64,000 nt of DNA from G965197675 sp965197675. Lineage in GTDB: Bacteria > Chloroflexota > Dehalococcoidia > Plut-88900. Position numbers and translations under genes: made by a program. The notes below the pieces were generated by a model. It worked only from the letters and a program-made list of their open reading frames with translations. It was not told where the DNA came from and ran no database searches. The DNA lies in the NCBI GenBank assembly GCA_965197675.1, contig OZ240221.1, forward strand, positions 1,178,001 through 1,242,000. The letters run 5' to 3'. How positions within the stretch are numbered: the stretch's first letter is position 1; the number at the start of each line of letters is the position of its first letter. This document shows positions 16,308 to 25,110 of the stretch, piece by piece.

Positions 16308-16309
16308 CA

Positions 16310-17683
16310 CTATCTCGAACTCTCAACTATCTCCTGGGCGGCAGCTAGCCCGCTTCTTACGGCCCCCTCCATCGTCGACGGCCAATCGGTATCAGTCCAC
16401 TCACCAGCCAGGAACAGATTATCTATGGGCGTCCGGGTCGGAAGACGGTAGCGTAGCGCATTGGGCGCTGGAGAAAACGTCGCATTTGGCTCCTTCACCA
16501 CAGAGACGTTAAGTACGTGAGCAGCCCTGGCCTTGGGTAGTATCCTTTGCATCTCTTCGATGAAGGTCTCTTGGATAGCCTCCTTTGGCATTCCTATGTA
16601 CTCCCGCGCGCCACTCAACGAAAGCGAGAGATACTGGCCTTTACGCCCTCCCTGCCCAAATATGCGGCTTTTATTGAAGACCCAGTGGACCCTGCTGTTG
16701 ATAAACCCTGCGAAATCGAGGTCTAACACTGGCCGGTCATACCAAATGTGCACGTTGACGATGGGCGATGAGGTAAGCTTCGAGGCTTTGTTGAAGAAGC
16801 GGTTCTCTTGAAGCTGGCCAGGGAGAATGGAGGTAAGGACGTGATAGGGGACGGCGCTTATGAACTGATCTCCCGTTAGGACACCTCCATCAGCTAAGGC
16901 TACACCACTGATATGGCCGTCATGAAGCAGGAAGGATTCTACATTCCTCTTCAGCATCACCTCACCACCCCTCTCCTTGATATAGCTCACCGCTTCATCC
17001 CCAAGAAGGGTGCTCAAACCCACCCGAGAGTAGCCTATGCCGGCGCTGTGAGCTTCTCTGAACAGGCCCTCTTGGAAGACCATTATCGCTTGGTTTGCAC
17101 TGACGTGGTAAACGTCGTCGTTGAGGGTGGGGAGTATGATAACGTTCCAGAAGCTGCTGATGGCGGCATCACTTTGATGATGTTCCCTCAGCCATTCATA
17201 GAAGGGTTGTCCGTCCAATGCCCTTCTTCCATCGCTGCCCAGGGCAATCATTCGCAGCGACACATAGAGAACTAGGGCTTTATCTATCCAGGACAAATGC
17301 CTGAATCGGAGAAAGGAGGGGAGTATGTGAAAGGGAGAAGGAAGAGATGCGCTGGTGAGGGTTGATGTTCCTGTGACGCTGTCGACTATATGAACTCGCA
17401 TTCTGTCCTGGACATAAGTCTTGCTATACACCCCCAGCTTCTTCAAGAAATCAACATAGCTGGTGCAGCACTTCATGAACACGTGCTGACCGTTATCCAC
17501 CTCCAATCCCGTAGTAGTGTCTTGAAATGAGTAGGCCCTACCACCTACAAACCCGCGTTTCTCTAGGAGGGTTACTCGACAGCCTAGATCACTAAGTTCG
17601 CAGGCCGCAGCCAGCCCGGACAGTCCTGCACCTACCACTATCACCGAAGGGCGAGAACGTCTTCCAGAAGAGTCTGTAGCCAT
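16310..17683 (-). CDS. hpnE: Hydroxysqualene dehydroxylase (squalene-associated FAD-dependent desaturase)
   Basis: A 457-residue flavoprotein with an N-terminal Rossmann motif VVGAGLSGLAAACEL (about 16-30), ExxxxxGGRAYSF, VDNGQHVFMKCCTSYV and a C-terminal LFLAGEWTDTDWPSTMEGAVRSG FAD segment. The GQH motif and overall pattern are those of HpnE, which reduces hydroxysqualene to squalene after HpnC and HpnD. The first 43 nt overlap the 3' end of hpnD (17641-17683) in another frame, an unusually long overlap that still leaves both reading frames intact. It is followed directly by the PPOX gene. Confidence 0.93.
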   Translation of the reverse strand: MATDSSGRRSRPSVIVVGAGLSGLAAACELSDLGCRVTLLEKRGFVGGRAYSFQDTTTGLEVDNGQHVFMKCCTSYVDFLKKLGVYSKTYVQDRMRVHIVDSVTGTSTLTSASLPSPFHILPSFLRFRHLSWIDKALVLYVSLRMIALGSDGRRALDGQPFYEWLREHHQSDAAISSFWNVIILPTLNDDVYHVSANQAIMVFQEGLFREAHSAGIGYSRVGLSTLLGDEAVSYIKERGGEVMLKRNVESFLLHDGHISGVALADGGVLTGDQFISAVPYHVLTSILPGQLQENRFFNKASKLTSSPIVNVHIWYDRPVLDLDFAGFINSRVHWVFNKSRIFGQGGRKGQYLSLSLSGAREYIGMPKEAIQETFIEEMQRILPKARAAHVLNVSVVKEPNATFSPAPNALRYRLPTRTPIDNLFLAGEWTDTDWPSTMEGAVRSGLAAAQEIVESSR

Positions 17684-18522
17684 ATCCTACCTGTCAGTGT
17701 AACCTTTTCGGAAGTGGTTAGACCAATTCTCACCTTGAAGACATCGTAATCTCGGGCCTCGATGCGGTTTAGCAATTCAGAGTAGATGCCTCGAAGCACC
17801 GCTGCGCAGAGACGGGAGCGAAAGGTCAGCAAGGGTAGTAATCGCTTGCCCCTATCAAAGTATTCACGAGCCCGTTCCACTTGAAACCCCATCAGGTTTG
17901 TATAGGACTCGTTAAGGACGCCCTCCTTTAGCTCCTCTTTCGAGTAACCAAATGCGTCCAAATCCTCCTGGGGTAAATATGTCCGACTACGATTGCCGTC
18001 CTCTTTCAGGTCTCTCAGGATGTTGGTTAGCTGCATCGCTATGCCCAGGTCTACGGCATGCTCCCGAGCGCTAAAGTCATCGTATCCAAATATCTCTATG
18101 CATATAAGCCCCGCCACCGACGCCACCCGATAGCAGTACTGACGCAGATCATCGAAGGTCTGGTAGCTGAATATCTCCAAGTCCATTTCGACGCCAGTGA
18201 TTACATCGTCAAAATACTCCCTGGGGATGTCGTATTTCTGGGCCGTATCCCAGAGGGCAGTGAAAACGGGGCCCCTGGGTGTCGCATCATAGGCCCGGGC
18301 TAACTCTTGACGGTACTCTTTAAGGAGTCGCGCCTTTTCTTGTAGAGGTCGTTTCTCATCGCCATAGTCGTCGCACTGGTGACAAAAGGCATAGGTAGCA
18401 TATATGCTCTTTCGTTTCTCCAGGGGTAGTGCCAGGAAAGCATAGTAGAAGTTCCTCGCGGTGTGACGAGTCACCTCGCGGCAATAATCGTATGCCTGTT
18501 CCACCGAGACCGAACTATCCAC
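17641..18522 (-). CDS. hpnD: Presqualene diphosphate synthase
   Basis: A 293-residue trans-prenyltransferase fold: TARNFYYAFLALPLEKRKSIYATYAFCHQCDDYGDE (first Asp motif), then AMQLTNILRDLKED (second Asp motif) and SRTYLPQEDLDAFGYS. HpnD condenses two farnesyl diphosphates to presqualene diphosphate in the three-step bacterial squalene route. GTG start at 18522 follows GAGGTAGTGGGG. It lies 7 nt after hpnC and overlaps hpnE by 43 nt. It is distinguished from hpnC by the FYYAFL and YCYRVASVAGLI segments. Confidence 0.93.
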   Translation of the reverse strand: MDSSVSVEQAYDYCREVTRHTARNFYYAFLALPLEKRKSIYATYAFCHQCDDYGDEKRPLQEKARLLKEYRQELARAYDATPRGPVFTALWDTAQKYDIPREYFDDVITGVEMDLEIFSYQTFDDLRQYCYRVASVAGLICIEIFGYDDFSAREHAVDLGIAMQLTNILRDLKEDGNRSRTYLPQEDLDAFGYSKEELKEGVLNESYTNLMGFQVERAREYFDRGKRLLPLLTFRSRLCAAVLRGIYSELLNRIEARDYDVFKVRIGLTTSEKVTLTGRIWLQTLLEDVLALR

Positions 18523-18529
18523 AACCCCA

Positions 18530-19429
18530 CTACCTCGAATGGCCAGACCTCGCTTTCAAGGATCGCCACCTGTGCTTAATCAACACGGGAACTAGGAGCC
18601 TCAGTTTATCCAGCTTGGAGAGGGACGGCCTTTGACCAAGCACGTTGTAGTTGATCCCTTCAATGGCATCCAGCACTTTCATACCACCCCTGCTGAAAAG
18701 CTCCAGGTCTACCCTGAGGTCATCCCGAACCACATCCACAAGATTGAGTCCCTCGTAGAACAGCTCCCTGGCCCGTTCCACCTGGAAGGCCATGAGTTGT
18801 CTAAACTGCTCATTGAATATTCGCCGATGAAGGTGGGACTCAGAGTATCCGAACCGCTCCATGTCCTCCAAGGGTATGTATATTCGTCCCATATCCATGT
18901 CCCGATATACGTCCTGCCAGAAGTTGGCCAACTGAAGGGCGGTACAGGTAGAGTCTGCCAGCTTCTGACGCTCTTCATCTCTGTATCCGAACAGGTACAG
19001 CACCAGATGGCCCACTGGGTTGGCGGAGTGGTCGCAATAGTGAAGTAGGTCTGCATAAGTGGGGTGTCGTTTGGTGGTCTGGTCCATGCGATTGGCCTCG
19101 ACCAGCTTGAGAAAGGGCTCTATGGGAATATCATATTTCTCGATGGTGGCCTGCAGGGCCAGGAAGACGGGATGCTGAGGATTACCATCGTAGCACCGAT
19201 ACAAGTCCTCTTCCCAGGCGTTTAGGAGGGTCAGTCTATCCGCTTGCGCTTCGTCGCCCAGATTATCCACAGAGCGACAGTATGCGTAGATATTGAACAC
19301 GTGGGCTCGCAGTTCTTTGTGCAGCAACCAAGTGCCGATCGTGAAGTTCTCATAGTTGGTCTTGGCGAGCCTCTCGCAATACCGGAAGGCCTCTTCTAGG
19401 CTATCCACCTTTGGTAAAGCCTGTTCCAT
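18530..19429 (-). CDS. hpnC: Hydroxysqualene synthase
   Basis: A 299-residue protein from ATG 19429 (MEQALPKVDSLEEAFRYC). The open frame extends upstream to 19642, but that extension is low-complexity and unlike the family. NYENFTIGTWLLHKELR, YCRSVDNLGDEA, YCDHSANPVGHLVLYLFGYRD and CTALQLANFWQDV are diagnostic of HpnC, which converts presqualene diphosphate to hydroxysqualene. The first Asp-rich motif reads DNLGDE, keeping D-x-x-x-D. It is separated from shc upstream by 452 nt containing an R1 repeat, so read-through or a private promoter is needed; the repeat may be a later insertion within the operon. Confidence 0.92.
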   Translation of the reverse strand: MEQALPKVDSLEEAFRYCERLAKTNYENFTIGTWLLHKELRAHVFNIYAYCRSVDNLGDEAQADRLTLLNAWEEDLYRCYDGNPQHPVFLALQATIEKYDIPIEPFLKLVEANRMDQTTKRHPTYADLLHYCDHSANPVGHLVLYLFGYRDEERQKLADSTCTALQLANFWQDVYRDMDMGRIYIPLEDMERFGYSESHLHRRIFNEQFRQLMAFQVERARELFYEGLNLVDVVRDDLRVDLELFSRGGMKVLDAIEGINYNVLGQRPSLSKLDKLRLLVPVLIKHRWRSLKARSGHSR

Positions 19430-19774
19430 TTGTCTACCTTTGCGTCTGGGCCTTCCCATCTTCCTCTGCATTACCATGGCTCTTGTTCTGAGTAAACTCA
19501 GTGCTTGTGTGACTGAGTTCGAAGGACAACTCGCCGTGAAACGAGCTGCAGGACTTTTTCTCGATACATCCCTTGTGGAAGAGACCTTTCGGTGTAAGCT
19601 CTGCAAAGTTGTGGTCGTTTCCTCGGCACTCCAGGGTGCCACGTCGCCCTAACCCACCAACTCACGACCCTCCGAATGGAGGGTGACGGCAGCACCAACC
19701 CTCACATTTTCCCGCCGTCTCCTATACTTGTTGCCTGCGGCAGTGATATTGCTCACACCCCCAGCATAGTTGCC
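19430..19774. other. Non-coding gap between shc and hpnC
   Basis: No convincing gene. A short hairpin ACCCTCC-GAAT-GGAGGGT occurs at about 19667-19684. The open frame running upstream of hpnC into this stretch shows no family resemblance. The gap interrupts an otherwise tightly packed operon. Confidence 0.4.
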
Positions 19775-19881
19775 CTGTCTCAGAAGCCCCCACGGAGGGA
19801 GTCCAGAGGGATGCTTCCCTCTGGCAGGGGCATGGGGGATGTGCCCCCAGATACAAAAGCCATTTGGGTGGGTGGGTCCAA
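19775..19881 (+). repeat. Dispersed G-rich repeat R1, copy b
   Basis: CTGTCTCAGAAGCCCCC, GGGAGTCCAGAGG, the perfect hairpin CCAGAGGGATGCTTCCCTCTGG, GATGTGCCCCCAGA and GGGTGGGTGGGTCC occur in order. The copy abuts the shc stop codon, so it may also act as a transcription or mRNA-stability element in the hopanoid operon. Confidence 0.65.
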
Positions 19882-21852
19882 TTAATAATCGCCTTCCAAA
19901 ATGCACCTTCGATACCTGCCCAGGGCCAGCAACGGAAAGTAGATGCGGTACATGTGATATTTGATGAAAAAGTAGCCTGAGAAACCGGTGCCGGTAAAGT
20001 AATCTTCTTCCCATGACCCGTCCTTGTTCTGGGTCTCAATCAGGTATCTGACACCATCCCGGGTAGCCTGAGAATCGATTTCGCCAGCGGCCAGCAACCC
20101 CAAGAGAGCCCACGCTGTTTGAGACGGGGTGCTGGGGCCTTGCCCATTCAAGGAGGGGTAATCGTAAGAGGCACAGGTCTCTCCCCATCCCCCATCCGGG
20201 TTCTGTCGAGTCTTCAACCAATCTACTGCGCGTCGCACGTAGGGCTGAGACATGTCCTCACCTGCGACTTTCAAGGCAGGCAATACTGCGCCCGTACCGT
20301 AAACGTAGTTAACGCCCCACCGTCCGAACCATGACCCGTCTATTTCCTGCTCTCGTTTGAGGTAGTGGAGCGCTCGCTGCATGGATGGGTGATCCTCGAT
20401 CCGTTGACCCAGAATCGCCAACATCTCCAGAATGTGAGCCGTTACATCAACACTGGGTGGATCTATGACCTCTCCAAAGTCGCAGAAGGGGATCGTGGTC
20501 ACTAACCGTTTATCGTTGTCCTTATCGAAGGCCCCCCACCCTCCATTATTGCTTTGCATGCCCAGCAGCCAATCGACACCCAACTTTATCGCCCTGTTCT
20601 TATCCGCTCGAGGTAAGTCCAAGAGGTTAATGGCTAGCAGAACCTCGGCTGCATCATCTGTGTCGGGATACCAGTCGTTCTCGAACTCGAAAGCCCAGCC
20701 CCCGGGCACACCATTTGGCCATTTGACAATCCAGTCCCCATCGGTAGTGATCTGCTCCTTTAATAGCCATTTCCCGGTCTTCACCAGGCTTGGGTGGTTC
20801 GGCGAGAGGCCCGACTCCCTCATCGCTATGGTTACCCACGCCGTATCCCAAACCGGGCTCAAACACGACTGGGTGCGAAATGTACCATCCTCCTCGATAC
20901 CAAATCCCTTGGGGCCTTCGAACGCTTGGAAGCCTTTCACAATTGCCGGGTGATCCACCGGGTAACCCAGGCACTTCAAGGCTATGAGGGAATATACCCA
21001 GGGAGGCTGAATGCCTCCCCAGCCTCCGTCAGCCTCTTGATGCTCGAGAATCCACTCCTCTGCCTTCTTGATGGCTTCTTCTCTGCCAGGCTTGAAAGAG
21101 GTCCGCTCCCATACTCGTAGAACCTTGTCTATCTCTATGAATGCCCTCTGCCAGCTCGCAATACTGGGTTGTCCACGAACAGTGTATGATGGCGGCTCCG
21201 AGATAGACGGATAGAGCTCGTCTATATGGGCGTACTCTGGGACGGGGCTTGTGGGCCTCATCGCAAGAATTATGGTCATTGGAACGATGGTCGACCGCGC
21301 CCATGACGAAAACTCATACAAATTGAAGGGAAACAAAGACGGAAGAAAGATGATCTCGGGGGGCATGGTTGGCAGGGCGTCCCAGTTCCACTGTCCGCAC
21401 AAGGCGAGCCATATCTTGGTGAAGTTTCGGGTTTTTGGGACTCCTCCAAGGGACAAGATGACCTCACGAGCCTTCCTCATGAAGGGCTCGTCAGGAGAAA
21501 CGCCCCCCAGCTTCATCGCGAAGTAGGCCTCTACTGCACAGTTGAGATCGGGAGGGCCGCCGTAGTAGATGCTCCAAGTGCCGTCAGGTCGCTGCTTGTC
21601 CTTCAGGTAGTTGACTATCTGGTTCCAACGATTCTGGTTCCGCATGCCGAAGATATGGGTCAAGAGCAGATACTCCGCGGTTATGGTTACGTTCGACTCC
21701 AACTCCCCCCACCAATAGCCCTCTTCGTACTGCTGACCCAGCAAATATTCCTGGCACAGCTTTATCGAAAGTTCAAGCTCCCCGGTTGGTTTCCCATTCG
21801 GGAAGTGAGTGATCTCCTGTTGCTCGGTGGCGCGGATTTCGGTCTGTCTCAT
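19882..21852 (-). CDS. shc: Squalene-hopene cyclase
   Basis: A 656-residue terpene cyclase. The catalytic DTDD (D-x-D-D, protonating acid) is at residues 397-400 within a WYPDTDDAAEVLL context. Several QW repeats are visible, for example QEADGGWGG, QSNNGGWGAF, QEIDGSWFG, QNPDGGWGE and QNKDGSWEE. It folds squalene into hopene/hopanol at the cytoplasmic membrane. ATG 21852 overlaps the stop of hpnA by 4 nt (ATGA), so the two are translationally coupled. Length is normal (about 630-680). Confidence 0.97.
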   Translation of the reverse strand: MRQTEIRATEQQEITHFPNGKPTGELELSIKLCQEYLLGQQYEEGYWWGELESNVTITAEYLLLTHIFGMRNQNRWNQIVNYLKDKQRPDGTWSIYYGGPPDLNCAVEAYFAMKLGGVSPDEPFMRKAREVILSLGGVPKTRNFTKIWLALCGQWNWDALPTMPPEIIFLPSLFPFNLYEFSSWARSTIVPMTIILAMRPTSPVPEYAHIDELYPSISEPPSYTVRGQPSIASWQRAFIEIDKVLRVWERTSFKPGREEAIKKAEEWILEHQEADGGWGGIQPPWVYSLIALKCLGYPVDHPAIVKGFQAFEGPKGFGIEEDGTFRTQSCLSPVWDTAWVTIAMRESGLSPNHPSLVKTGKWLLKEQITTDGDWIVKWPNGVPGGWAFEFENDWYPDTDDAAEVLLAINLLDLPRADKNRAIKLGVDWLLGMQSNNGGWGAFDKDNDKRLVTTIPFCDFGEVIDPPSVDVTAHILEMLAILGQRIEDHPSMQRALHYLKREQEIDGSWFGRWGVNYVYGTGAVLPALKVAGEDMSQPYVRRAVDWLKTRQNPDGGWGETCASYDYPSLNGQGPSTPSQTAWALLGLLAAGEIDSQATRDGVRYLIETQNKDGSWEEDYFTGTGFSGYFFIKYHMYRIYFPLLALGRYRRCILEGDY

Positions 21853-22847
21853 GCTGCAATCCTCACTTTAGCTCGTTCTCGGAACCAGTCCACCGCATCT
21901 CTCAGTGCGTCTTCTATCGGGGTCTGGGGTAGTCCCAACTCTTTGACCGCCTTGCTGCAATCGTAGAACATGGGCCTTCGGGCCATCTTTACTCCAGCCA
22001 AGGGAACAAAGGGCTCCCTTCTCAAAAAGGCTTCCGATAACCACTGGTCTACATACGCCGCCCCAAGGGCCGCCCAATAGGGGAGACGTATCGAAGGGGC
22101 CCTTCGTTGGACTCTCTCCCCCAGTAGCTGAAACAGCCTTTTCAAGCTGATATTTTGATTGCCTAAAATGTATCTCTCTCCTACTCGTCCTCTCTCATGA
22201 GCTAATATATGACCCCGACACACATCTCTAACGTGGACTGAATTCAATCCTGTATTCAGATAGGCGGGGATCTTTCCTCGAAGGAAGTCCAACACTATCT
22301 TCCCTGTGGGGGTAGGTTTCACGTCCCATGGGCCGACGGGTGCCGTGGGATTAACTATGACCACGGGCAGACCTTTAGAGCGATAGTTCAACACCCGGGC
22401 CTCGGCCAAATATTTGGAGCGGTGGTAGCCGTCCACCATATCACTAAGAGTCATGGCACTGGCCTCGTTTGGGATAGGCCCACCATTCCAATGTCCAAAG
22501 ACGGATGCCGTACTGGTATACACTACCTTTCGTACCCCCTCACGTAACGCCGCCTCCATCACGTTGCATGTCCCTATTACATTTACTCGATGGTAGGCCC
22601 CAGTATCCGGCGTCCACAATCTATATAAGGCGGCAGCGTGAAATACTGAGCCACAGCCCTTCACTGCACTTCTGAGGGACTCCTCGTCTAGCAGATCTCC
22701 AAAAACCGACTCAACCTCGACTTCTTCCAGAGCTGTGGTGTCGCTTTGTGGCCTCACTAAGGCGCGAACACTCCACCCGTCTTTGACCAACTCCCTGACC
22801 AGGTTTCCCCCTATGAAGCCGGTTGCTCCTGTAACCAACGCCTTCAT
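21849..22847 (-). CDS. hpnA: Hopanoid-associated sugar epimerase-like SDR
   Basis: A 332-residue extended SDR: VTGATGFIGGNLVREL (NAD motif), FHAAALYRLW, YTSTASVFG and the catalytic YHRSK. The ALYRLW and TAPVGPWDVKPTPTG segments are typical of HpnA, found in hopanoid clusters and assumed to act on the sugar moiety or a related intermediate; its reaction is not settled. GGGAGCTA precedes the ATG. It lies 12 nt after hpnG and overlaps shc by 4 nt. Confidence 0.92.
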   Translation of the reverse strand: MKALVTGATGFIGGNLVRELVKDGWSVRALVRPQSDTTALEEVEVESVFGDLLDEESLRSAVKGCGSVFHAAALYRLWTPDTGAYHRVNVIGTCNVMEAALREGVRKVVYTSTASVFGHWNGGPIPNEASAMTLSDMVDGYHRSKYLAEARVLNYRSKGLPVVIVNPTAPVGPWDVKPTPTGKIVLDFLRGKIPAYLNTGLNSVHVRDVCRGHILAHERGRVGERYILGNQNISLKRLFQLLGERVQRRAPSIRLPYWAALGAAYVDQWLSEAFLRREPFVPLAGVKMARRPMFYDCSKAVKELGLPQTPIEDALRDAVDWFRERAKVRIAA

Positions 22848-22859
22848 TAGCTCCCGTCA

Positions 22860-23621
22860 CTACCTTGAAGATGCGAACCCTATTGTAAAGTCTGTCAAAT
22901 TCTTCGTAGCTCGCCTGGCATTTCTCGATAGTCGCAGCAGAGAAAGTACATCGAAGGGTCTTTTCAACAAATGCAGTAAGACTCTAGAAATAGAAGCATT
23001 CCCTTTCTCATCTGCGATGGTTACGGCATCGGTAACCTTGAACTCCATGGGGTCCGTAACCGCTCTGATTCCCAGAAATGGTATGTCCTTTCTTTGGGCC
23101 TCTGAGGCTATCCAGTAGCTCTCCATATCTGCGGCTTTGACTCTCAACTCCTGATTCAGCCTACTTTTGATGGGTGGCTCTTTGATTATCTCGGATACAG
23201 TTGCTCCTTCTCCCTCATGAGAGAGCATTGGGCTGCTCTCCAGAACTCGACGAGCAGAAGCCAAAAGTTCTGGATCGGATGTTACGCTGTCTGAAGAAGT
23301 GATCGGGTTAACCTTTACAGCGTCCTCCTCGATAAGGTGAATACGTGAGAGCAAAACTAGATCACCTGCATCCAGTCCTCTTGTGGTCCCAGCCGCATAG
23401 CCAAGACAGACCAGTGCTCCGGGTTTATAGTTACCGGATAGATAGGACACTACCTCTCGACTCCTCCCCCCTCCCATGCCCACAGTGGCTGTAACAACGC
23501 TTTTCTCAGCAAGCTTACCCTCCACAATACTCATGTGCTCAAAGGAGACACTACGTTGGTCTGATAGTAGTTTTCTAATTCCTTCCAACTCCCTGTCCAT
23601 GGCTGCTACAATTGCTAGCAA
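22860..23621 (-). CDS. hpnG: Hopanoid-associated phosphorylase (adenosylhopane to ribosylhopane)
   Basis: A 253-residue purine-nucleoside-phosphorylase/MTA-nucleosidase-like protein: LAIVAAMDRELEGI, GMGGGRSREV, ALVCLGYAAGTTRGLDAGDLV and ADMESYWIASEA. The genomic position between hpnH and hpnA supports HpnG, which removes adenine from adenosylhopane. The start is a TTG at 23621 (AGAGG upstream); the next ATG, at codon 8, would cut the first strand of the fold. It may instead be a general nucleosidase, but the operon makes that less likely. Confidence 0.88.
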   Translation of the reverse strand: MLAIVAAMDRELEGIRKLLSDQRSVSFEHMSIVEGKLAEKSVVTATVGMGGGRSREVVSYLSGNYKPGALVCLGYAAGTTRGLDAGDLVLLSRIHLIEEDAVKVNPITSSDSVTSDPELLASARRVLESSPMLSHEGEGATVSEIIKEPPIKSRLNQELRVKAADMESYWIASEAQRKDIPFLGIRAVTDPMEFKVTDAVTIADEKGNASISRVLLHLLKRPFDVLSLLRLSRNARRATKNLTDFTIGFASSR

Positions 23622-23642
23622 TAGTCATAAACCTCTGAGCGA

Positions 23643-24005
23643 CTAACAAGGCGAGGATGGGTTTCCCATCGCCCTCGCCTCTTTTTCCGCCTTCTCCTTC
23701 TCTTTCTGCTTGCCCCACGCCTCCCAAGATTTGCCTGCCGCAGTGTCCTTGCCCGTGAACTTGATACTAACTATCTCTGAATAAGCCATCATGAAAGGCC
23801 CGTTCCCAGTCTCATCGAAATACTCTATGTAAGGCTTTGGAGCATTGGCATCACGATTGGAGATGTATCCCACTACGCTGGTGTCATCAGCCTTTAAGAT
23901 GGTGGTGTTCCCTCTATAGTCAAAGGCCAGATCGATGACCCGGGCTAGGTCTAGATCATCATTTATTTGTGGGATCCACCCTTGTAAACTCTGTTCCTCG
24001 GCCAT
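23643..24005 (-). CDS. Unknown small protein within the hopanoid operon
   Basis: A 120-residue soluble protein with no signal peptide. It contains ARVIDLAFDYRGNTTI, ADDTSVVGYISNRDAN and PYIEYFDETGNGPFMMAYSEIVSIKFTGKD, followed by a charged Lys/Glu-rich tail (EKEKAEKEARA). The N-terminal part looks like a small beta-rich domain. It lies 59 nt after hpnH and 21 nt before hpnG, all in one direction, so it is probably part of hopanoid side-chain formation or its control. I do not recognise a named family. The start ATG 24005 has no clear ribosome-binding site. Confidence 0.7.
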   Translation of the reverse strand: MAEEQSLQGWIPQINDDLDLARVIDLAFDYRGNTTILKADDTSVVGYISNRDANAPKPYIEYFDETGNGPFMMAYSEIVSIKFTGKDTAAGKSWEAWGKQKEKEKAEKEARAMGNPSSPC

Positions 24006-24064
24006 AGTAAAGTGATGTGTGAAATGTAGTAAGAATAGATCGGGTGAGTCGCTTAGAGGGAACT

Positions 24065-25087
24065 CTACGGCTTACTCGAAACCGTAGCGACTATGGTGTC
24101 TTTTAAGCCTTTCCATGTGCTGAAGGTCTTATCCACGGCAGTAGCCTCGTAACCACTGTGGACCATACAATCACGACACTTGGGATTGCCGCTCTTCCTA
24201 CCGTAGTTCTCCCACTCGGTAGTCTCCAACAGCTCCTTGAAACTGTGAGCATACCCCTCCTGGAGGAGGTAACACGGACGCTGCCACCCGAATATGTTGT
24301 AAGTGGGGTTGCCCCAGGGAGTGCATTCATAGTCTTGTTTACCCATGAGGAATTGAAGGAACAGGGGTGATTGGTTAAACCTCCAACCCCTCTTTTTATT
24401 CGACAATATCTCTCTGAAAAGCTGGTTTGTTCTACTCTGACGCAGAAAGTGTTCCTGATCAGGCGCCTTAGAATAGCTGTAGCCTGGAGAGACCATCATG
24501 CCTTCCACGCCCAGATCCATCATCTCATCGAAGAACTTCCGCACCCTTAGCGGTTGAGCGCCGTCGAATAGTGTTGTGTTAGTAGTAACCCGAAAGCCTC
24601 GACTCACCGCTTCTCGGATCCCCTCGATGGCCTTGTCGTATACTCCATCTCTGCACACGGCCTCGTCGTGTTCTTCGCGGAGACCATCCATGTGAACACT
24701 GAAGCTGAGGTACTTGATTGGTTTGAAGAGACCCTCTTGCAGCTTCTCCTTTAGCAGTATGGCGTTGGTGCAGAGATAGATGTATTTCTTGCGCTTAATC
24801 AAAGCTTCGACCAACTCGCCTATCTCTGGATAGAGAAGAGGCTCTCCACCTGGAATGCTGACAATGGGAGCGCCGCACTCGTCCACAGCTTTGAGGCACT
24901 GCTCCACCGTAAGCCTCTTCTTAAGAATCTGGGATGGATACTGAATCTTGCCGCAGCCAGCGCAGGCCAGATTGCACTTGAAAAGAGGCTCCAACATCAG
25001 AACGAGGGGATAGCGCTCCTTCCGTAGGAGCTTCTGCTTGAGTACGTGGGAGGTCACCGCCCACATTTGAGATATTGGAACCGACAC
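24065..25087 (-). CDS. hpnH: Adenosyl-hopene transferase (radical SAM)
   Basis: A 340-residue protein with radical SAM cysteines CNLACAGC (about 38-45; the order CxxxCxxC), IVSIPGGEPLLYPEI, YLCTNAILL, and later cysteines ECTPWG, RPCYLL and KCRDC. HpnH joins a 5'-deoxyadenosyl radical to hopene, the first step to C35 hopanoids. Sequence features are very close to known HpnH (VPISQMW...YPLVLMLEPLFKCNLACAGCGK region). The start is GTG 25087, 23 nt after the prenyl synthase stop. Confidence 0.96.
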   Translation of the reverse strand: MSVPISQMWAVTSHVLKQKLLRKERYPLVLMLEPLFKCNLACAGCGKIQYPSQILKKRLTVEQCLKAVDECGAPIVSIPGGEPLLYPEIGELVEALIKRKKYIYLCTNAILLKEKLQEGLFKPIKYLSFSVHMDGLREEHDEAVCRDGVYDKAIEGIREAVSRGFRVTTNTTLFDGAQPLRVRKFFDEMMDLGVEGMMVSPGYSYSKAPDQEHFLRQSRTNQLFREILSNKKRGWRFNQSPLFLQFLMGKQDYECTPWGNPTYNIFGWQRPCYLLQEGYAHSFKELLETTEWENYGRKSGNPKCRDCMVHSGYEATAVDKTFSTWKGLKDTIVATVSSKP

Positions 25088-25110
25088 TTGGTTATACCTT
25101 TCTTAGGTTC

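Noticed and set aside
18530..19642. Longer version of hpnC starting at 19642
   Set aside because: The 71 extra residues are basic and low-complexity and unlike HpnC; ATG 19429 begins where the family begins.
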